Shown piece after piece: positions 57,041 to 64,000 of a DNA stretch of 64,000 bases. The stretch covers positions 1,240,001-1,304,000 of the forward strand of contig NHZP01000007.1 of assembly GCA_003313425.1 (NCBI GenBank), written 5' to 3'. This DNA is from Pseudopyrenochaeta lycopersici. Taxonomy: Eukaryota > Ascomycota > Dothideomycetes > Pleosporales > Pseudopyrenochaetaceae. The notes under the pieces are model-generated. The model was not told the origin of the DNA. It saw only the letters and a program-made list of their open reading frames with translations, and did not search any database. Position 1 is the first letter of the stretch. Every line of letters starts with the position of its first letter. Position numbers and translations under genes: made by a program.

Positions 57041-59927
57041 GTTGACTGATATTCTAGTAACGATACGATATCGAGATAACGAGAGTGTCGATGTGATTTT
57101 TGCTGAAGATGGAAACGACGGTGAAGCTTGAGATACAGCTTGAGAAGAGCCGTCAGAAGGTCTTTATATTGACAAAGAGTTGCATTGGCCCAAATCTTCA
57201 AGCAGGGAATGAGCTCGTATCCAGGGGCTCCACTCGGCGTCATTCATCACATGCGGAGACAGGAGGACGGTCATGGCGATCCTGGGGAATCTACTCGATG
57301 TGGCAGAACTAGACGACCATCCTGGCGAACCAGCGACCAACCGCGGGCTGGACCTGGGGTAATGCATCAATTGCCCAGGTTACCTTCCCGCTCTGCGAAT
57401 GAGACCGAAGATCGGGCAGGAGAAATTGCCTGCAACGGCCAAATCCATATTGGATATGTCCGATGAGGCGCGAATGAAAGTCGGAACAAAGCGAGGGTGC
57501 AGCCAATATGTTGATTGGATGTCATTGGCTACTGTTAGCGTCGTGTTACGTTCGGGGCTCTCACAGCGAGCGCAAGCTCAAGCATTGGACGGGGATGAGA
57601 ACTATGTTAAGGCGCCAAGGCCGATGCCCCAGACGCCACAAGCTCAAATTCATTGGGTGTCATACCGTTGGTGGCGCTGATCGTCTCATGAGCCCTCGGG
57701 CACCAGCTCCATCCAGAATAGCTCAATGTAATAAATCTGGGGTGAAAGCAGCTGGACGCGTAGTTCCAAGCTTTTAGAACCAGCGGTATGTTGCTTATCG
57801 AACAGTCAAACGAAGAAAAGGGGCCTGAGCGAATTTTCGGACATGAGATGAGCTGTCATGGCTGGGTGGCGAGTTTGGGAGTGGCACAGCGAATTCGATA
57901 ATTCGGTGCTGCAACCCCGCAACGAATCCAACCTTTCTTGGTCATACTTCCGGCTCAACCCATGCTTGTTTCCTCTTGCAAGCTCTGCACCCATTTCTTT
58001 CCAGAATGCGTGCAGGAACCTAGCCCATTCAGCGACCGGATGATACATCCGGTCGACCAGCCACAAACGTTGCACTAGGTGCACGAAGACTAAAGCGAGA
58101 ATGTCACCCTTCTGGGCAGCTCGGTGTGTCGCGTGAGAATTGCGCAGCGGTGTACCTGCATTTGCCTGCAGAGCTACTTAGAACACATAACCCCCGATAT
58201 GCATTCCTTCTCTTCGCACGGCATCGCAAAATCGAAAACCCTGGGGAAAAGACGAAGCTGGGGGCCTGCCGATCCACCATGTCGAAGGAATGCTCCTGCA
58301 TCATCGCCCATTGGAGTCCTAACGGCTCGGCTTTCCCAGTCATGTTCCTCGGCTGCATGTGCTTGTGCTAACTTTGATCTGCCAACTTAACCGCACAGTA
58401 TGCCTAGGAAATGGGCGGGACATCTACAGGACTTGGAAACAACGCCTAGCAGGAGCCCTGAAAACTCGCGAGACTGAAACAACCATTGCCACACTCACAA
58501 TAATGTCAAAGGTCGTGAGGCTCTTAACTAACATGTGACATCGTCGTGTTCGCGTAAGCGGAAATGGCGGATAGGTAATGTGTATGCAACGGGACGGGAT
58601 GGATAAGGCCGGAAGCCCGTGACAGCGGTGCGAGAAGACCGTAATCGCGCCGTTTCCCAGATTGCGAGCTTCGAGCGCCTAAGCGAAAGGTGCAAGCTAA
58701 TATGTACTAGTATGTAAAGTAGATCGGTTGAACTTGGCTTGCGAAAGGTTGTCTGATCCTCGTCTGACAGCACCGATCGCCATCAAATTGCCCCTCGGAA
58801 GACCAAAGAGCAAACTTAGGCCCGACCTTGGAGATCTCCTCTCAAGAGTGATGATTGAGCCATGCTTTACGAACTTCCATCATTTCATCAAAGTGGCACA
58901 ACGGGTCCCACACAAATCGAAGGATGGCAGATTCATAGACCCTGTTCTTCATTGGTTTTGAGCATTGCGGTAAGATATGACCGATGATCGTGGCAACAGG
59001 AAATCGACGTCTCCGCGAACGACACCAGGATACGGACATATGCCGAATCTAACTTCAGTAATCCTGTTTAGTGGAACGGTCCGACTCCATAATCAATGCG
59101 CGAAGACGGGGTAGATGAAGAGGCAGCGATTCGTTGTGCTTAGACCTAAGATGCGACACGCAGCGTCTGTCTTCATCGTTGATGCTCGTATAACGCGGAG
59201 GGTTTGCAAGTGGATATTCGAAGGCATCGCGATGCTTGAGGTGGATCTTTTGCTAGAGAGATGGGTACAGTCTAGAAGGATACATCCAGTTTCCATCAAT
59301 CCGGCATGAGTTTTCAATATCGGATGAACGCCCAGCGTCACACATACCTGGCATGGCACACGATCGATAAGATGATATTCCAAACGCAGTCGATGCCTTT
59401 TGCATCGCCAATCAGTAATTCCACGTGAGACTGTGGTCAGCCAGCCCTGTACACGCCATCTGTCGTGCACTGGACGTTTAGATGCGCTTCCAGAAGTGGT
59501 ATCGAGTTGCGTGAACAGAGGAGTGCCTGGACTACTATAGTAGTGGTTTTTTGCGGCCTTATGTTGGTGTAATGAGCCCTTGGTGCGTAGTCTAGTTTTA
59601 AAAGGAGAATTCGAGAATGAAGTAAAGAGTCAAAGGGGAGAGCCGCAAGATATTCTCCAAGAAAAGTTCCTCGATGTCGAAATATGCGAGAATAATGTCG
59701 ATATGCCCTGATAAGATAAGACGCGTCTCGGCGAAAGGCCGGTTCAAAGAGCACGCTAGTGAAACTTCCGTCAATGTTCGCGACTGCGAGCCTTTGATAT
59801 GAGCAGTCATTGAGCACCGTTGCCCACGAATCACTTCAGCACGCGAATATAATCCGTTGCTGTCGCACAGAGAGCGCTCACACATATTCAAGGCGCTCGA
59901 AGCCGTGGCCTGTACATCACCAGCACC
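57041..59927. other. Gene-poor region between the CFEM gene and PRP46
   Basis: About 2.9 kb. Both strands were read in all frames; open frames up to about 125 codons exist but change strand and frame without domains or plausible intron joins. The first 300-500 bp is presumably the CFEM promoter and the last few hundred the PRP46 promoter. Confidence 0.45.
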
Positions 59928-61538
59928 ATGGCGCAAACGGCATCTTCACAACCCCCAAGCTCCGCAGAGCAGCTTGTCCGCTCTTCCGCAAAACGTACGA
60001 GAGAGATATTCGCCGCTGATTTTGCATCACCCACGGCTCTTGACCATACCTCCAACCCCGCTTTTTCGATACACCCAACAACACCTGCGCCTTCCACAGC
60101 CGCCGACCAAGTAAATGTCGCGGCGCGAATACGCAATGAGTACGAGCATGTGCGCGAGCTACCACCAGCGCTCGCAGCAAAGATGGCAAGTGCAGCTTCC
60201 ACAGCTGCCGAGCGACGCAAGAAAATCAAGGCGCAGAATGCAGAAGAAAAGGCTTCAGACCCCAAGATGCAGAGAATGATCGAGGGAGCTTCGGAGAAGG
60301 CAGACAAGGCGAGGGATGCGCAGAGTATGCAGTTGACGGTAAGAGCGGGAGGGAAGGGTGCGGCACCGAATGCCCAAGGACCTACGCCGAATAGGAATCA
60401 GACATCGAGTGCGCTGGTCAGAAAGGATACCGTCAGGCAGGCCAGACCGGATTGGCATGCCCCTTGGAAGGTTAAGACTGTAGTGGCTGGTCATATGGGC
60501 TGGGTACGAAGTGTAGCCGTGGAGCCTGACAATCAGTGGTTTGCAACTGGAGCAGCAGACCGCACCATCAAGATTTGGGACCTTGCGAGTGGTACATTGA
60601 AGGTGACGTTGACTGGGCATATTAGCGGTAAGAGTCTTTGGAAATTTATCAGATACGACACACGCTGACCTTCTGCCTTTAGCTGTTCGTGGGCTAGCGG
60701 TTAGTCCTAGACATCCGTATCTATTCTCGTGCGGCGAAGATAAAATGGTCAAGGTAACGTACCCAGCTTATAACTTGCATCAGAGACATATGCTGACTGT
60801 ATGACCTAGTGCTGGGATCTAGAAACGAACAAGGTCATCCGCCACTACCACGGACACCTGAGTGGTGTCTACAGCTTAAGCTTGCATCCCACGCTCGATG
60901 TGTTATGCACTGGCGGGAGAGATGGCGTTGTCAGGGTATGGGATATGCGGACCAGGACTAATATTCACGTTCTTGGAGGACATAAGGGGACGATTACAGA
61001 TGTGGCGACGCAAGAAGCGGACCCTCAGGTAATATCGTCCTCTATGGATAGCATGATTCGACTCTGGGACCTCGTCGCTGGAAAGACACAGACTGTTTTG
61101 ACCCACCACAAAAAGTCGGTTCGTTCGCTTGCTCTGCACCCGACAGAATTCACCTTTGCTTCTGGATCCTCTCAATCAATAAAAGAGTGGAAATGCCCGG
61201 CTGGAGATTTCATGCTGAATTTTGGGCCTACAACTAGCATCGTCAACACTCTATCCGTCAACGAAGATAATGTCTTATTTGCCGGTGGGGATGACGGAAA
61301 TGCTTCATTTTATGATTGGAAGACGGGATACCGCTTTCAGCACACCGAATCAATTGCGCAGCCAGGGTCACTCGATGCTGAGGCAGGCGTCATGTGCTCG
61401 ACATTCGACAAGACAGGGCTACGGCTGATTACAGGAGAGTCGGACAAGAGCATCAAAATCTGGAAGCAGGACGATAACGCAACCGAGGAGACGCATCCAT
61501 TAGACTGGAAGCCAACACTCGGCCGGCAAAAATATTGA
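59928..61538 (+). CDS. PRP46: Pre-mRNA splicing factor PRP46 (PLRG1), WD40
   Basis: Component of the NineTeen-complex-associated core of the spliceosome, with CEF1/CDC5. Three exons, 59928-60627, 60683-60753 and 60810-61538, with introns of 55 and 56 nt, give 499 residues. The N-terminal 175 residues are Ala/Ser/Lys-rich and helical. The conserved entry [20 protein letters not shown] leads into seven WD40 repeats ([91 protein letters not shown]). It ends [11 protein letters not shown]. The order and wording are those of PLRG1 orthologues. Confidence 0.95.
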
Positions 61539-61892
61539 GAGGAGGGATATTGGGTGTAATAGCGAGTTTTGTATGCATAGGGATGGAGTCGGAATGGCGT
61601 TACAAAACTGAATAGTGAAGGGAATCAGGGCGTCCAATTTGAAATGCATATGCCATGCATTGGTTTGATATTTTTGGTAGCATACTTTGCACGTATGGCC
61701 AATACGTTTATCACACGCAGTCTGCACCTCCTTTGATCATGTTCTTTGACTCTTAGTGCCAATGTGAATTTTATGATCGACGTCAGTGGCCCCTGCTCCG
61801 CGTCGCGAAGTGGGCTTCTCGAACATCAAGCCTCACGCATCCTCGAGCTATCCTACACCCAAGATGCCGGATCGGGCGTCGCCCGCACGATT
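61539..61892. other. Intergenic region PRP46 / MDM1
   Basis: 354 bp. The MDM1 frame is open upstream of 61893 to about 61746, including an in-frame ATG near 61773, but the presequence-free hydrophobic start at 61893 fits better. Confidence 0.5.
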
Positions 61893-64000
61893 ATGGCCCT
61901 GAAGCGCAGAGATGTGATTCTCGCCGCCGTTGCCGTCTTTATCGCCTGGGGCTATCTAACCCATTGGCAGCCGAAGCTGCTCTACCTGCCCTATGCCTTC
62001 GTCGCCGGCGTTCTCGCAACCCTCGCCCTGCTAGCATGGCTCACCCTCACAACCGCGTGGAACAAGGAGCTGCGAAATGGTGGCGAGGTCTACTATGGAC
62101 CACGCCATGTCGCCTTCCTTGCGCCAGAGAAGTGGAGAGCTGAGAGGGAGGCGTTGAATAAAAGGAACGGGTACATGATGGAGCCACTGTACCCCGCATC
62201 CTTCGTTATATCGGACAGCATCGACGTGCTGGTAGGCCTGATACTACGCGATTTTGTGAAGAGCTGGTACGGGAATATTAGCAAGAGTCCGACGTTCGTG
62301 AACGAGGTCGACAAAGCGGTGCGTGCAGCGTTGGGTGACGTTAGGGACCGTATACTGGCTGTAGACATGGTGGAGACGGTAGTGTCGCGTATGATACCAC
62401 TCATCACCGAACACTTGCGCGCTTCGTACGAGGCAGAGCGCATTGTTCGTGGGCGCAAGCTGTCGCGCAACATTACTGACTCGGAAGAGCTGGATCTGGC
62501 TATTGCGGCGAAGTACAAAGAAGGTCGACTGCATCCTGCAGCTTCTTTGGCATACTCTAACACAAAGTCTATACAACAACAACATCTTCGGAGTATTGCC
62601 ACACGACTATTGCCCAAGATCATGCCTGCAAACATGATGACTAGTCCTACTGTTAATGTACTCATCAAGGAGATTGTGGCTTGTGCCGTCCTCTCGCCCG
62701 TGATGCAGATGCTCGCTGATCCAGACACGTGGAATCAGCTAATGGAGGGATACGTAAGAGTTTCTCTCTTCATATTTGAGCATCATCTGACTATTTTAGG
62801 GCCGGACTCTGCTGCAAGAAAGAAAGACCGTTCGCAAGCTTCGGGCTGCCCTCGACGAACATGCCCCACCCTCACCGAAGAAACCAAAGAATGTTCAGTT
62901 TCCTAAGCTGGCGCCTGGCGACAATGAGCGGAGGTTCGAGAGATTCATAAGAGCTATTAGACAAACCAACACCTTGGCGGATGCTCGGCGCTTTCGTAGT
63001 GAGATATCAAGCCAACTTAGGAAAGATTCACTGCTTGAAGGTCAAGACCCCGTCTATATCCGGCGTCTGGAAACAGCACGTCAAATCTTGGATCAGAAGG
63101 TTACGAATCTCAGCGCTGGCGGATCGGTTCGAGCAAAGGTTGCTGCTCAAGAGAAACCCAAACATAAGCGCACATCGTCTAGGTTTGCCAACGCTTCCCT
63201 CCGAGAAGTTTTGTATGATGCATCTGGTCTCTCATGTTTCATGGAATTCATGGATCAAGCAGATCTCATGCGACTTGTGCAATTCTGGATTGTTGTGGAC
63301 GGGTTTCGGAACCCACTGGAGGTCGATACGGATGAGCCCCCGGGTCATATCAGCTCATTGCCTGCCTGGACAGACTCTGATCGCGCAGACTTAGCTCAGA
63401 TCAATGATGCATATCTTTCGAAGCCAGAGTTAAAGATTCTTCCCGAGGCACGACAGGCAGTCGGGGCGTTTCTCAAAGCAGGGCGGGCAGCGACGCCTCA
63501 GCAGTACCATAATGCGCGGCGCGCTCTACTGGAGGCACAGACAGCAGCCTACGATCAGCTGCAAGAGCCCTATTTTCGCCGCTTTAAGAGGTCAAATCTA
63601 TACTATAAGTGGCTAGCAATGGACGAAGCAGCGAATGTGGATAAAGGCTCGGTAATGACAAAGAGTGTAGCGCAGACACTTGATAGTCCTGCTACTGTGG
63701 CTCCTGCGATGATTAGGACACAATCAAGACAGAAGAATGCCTTACAAGTTCCCCATGGCGACCTTCGCAGGGCAGTCGCGTCGTCATCAGACTTGAAGAG
63801 TCAGGGAATTATCAAAACAATCGACCCACCTCTACGACGATCTTTGGACGCGCATCCACCTACATCGATACGCTCACCTCTGTTTGATGATGACTACGAT
63901 ACTGATCCTCTGGCATACTCAACGGCAAGCCTTGATTCCGACCATGGACCTGATCGCCCAAGCGGCAACGACCCGCGTGTTGTCGATGCGATGCAGGCTG
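61893..64000 (+). CDS. MDM1: MDM1/SNX13-type sorting nexin, 5' part (cut by window end)
   Basis: ER membrane protein of the PXA-RGS-PX-nexin-C family; yeast Mdm1 tethers ER to vacuole at nucleus-vacuole junctions. Exon 1, 61893-62753; intron of 46 nt; exon 2 from 62800 runs open to the window edge, giving 687 visible residues. Two membrane segments lie at about 6-22 and 28-50 (VILAAVAVFIAWGY; YAFVAGVLATLALLAWL). The PXA domain spans about 95-285 (SDSIDVLVGLILRDFVKSWY, AVLSPVMQMLADPD). After a charged linker the RGS domain begins near 400 (REVLYDASGLSCFMEFMDQADLMRLVQFWIVV, split here as family words). The PX and C-terminal nexin domains should lie beyond 64000. Confidence 0.9.

Noticed and set aside
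57100..59817. Scattered ORFs of 60-125 codons on both strands
   Set aside because: No domains, no consistent strand, no intron structure joining them.
1..64000. CRISPR arrays, bacterial operons, rRNA genes, telomere repeats, intact transposons
   Set aside because: None seen. Gene structure is eukaryotic, and no transposase, integrase, reverse transcriptase or regular direct-repeat array was found.

Overview
The window looks like nuclear DNA of a filamentous ascomycete (Pezizomycotina). Dothideomycetes is my best guess from gene content, not a proven placement. Genes are split by many short GT..AG introns, mostly 47-60 nt with CTAAC/CTGAT-type branch sites. Both strands are used, spacing is compact, and the conserved genes are housekeeping genes of this group. 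Exon joins below were chosen by reading the splice sites and keeping frame and family similarity. All names rest on remembered family signatures; no search was run.

Layout. 1-5 kb: a Zn2Cys6 regulator (minus) diverges from the bZIP cross-pathway regulator cpcA/GCN4 (plus), whose leader holds two upstream ORFs and a CPRE. 5-7.5 kb: a gene-poor AT-leaning stretch with a damaged tRNA-Leu(UAG) and a decayed repeat of about 158 bp. 7.5-14.3 kb: TRM11, a frameshifted nitroreductase, an orphan multi-pass membrane protein and an epoxide hydrolase whose last junction is out of frame. 14.9-34 kb: a dense block with a Pcp1-type rhomboid protease, a PI-PLC-X protein, an HST3/HST4-type sirtuin, Mediator MED16, the OLA1 ATPase, a PPPDE/DeSI protease, mitochondrial uS11m, TIM44 and a membrane-anchored hotdog thioesterase. 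34.7-42 kb: a kelch-like single-pass membrane protein and then about 5 kb without a confident gene. 42-51 kb: RPL26, a C2H2/AT-hook protein, the 50-residue OST4 and VPS11. 51.6-57 kb: two tandem paralogues with a STAND-type N-terminal domain and a CFEM GPI protein. 59.9-64 kb: the splicing factor PRP46 and the 5' part of an MDM1-type sorting nexin cut by the window edge.

Themes. Mitochondrial genes cluster (rhomboid, uS11m/TIM44 head to head, thioesterase, perhaps an OLA1 isoform). Secretory and vacuolar genes also sit together (OST4/VPS11). The accessory parts (9-14 kb, 51-57 kb) hold the unusual material: single-base lesions, a non-canonical splice donor, and the tandem STAND-N pair. The best supported regulatory finding is the two-uORF leader of cpcA. 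The most novel-looking genes are the STAND-N tandem pair.
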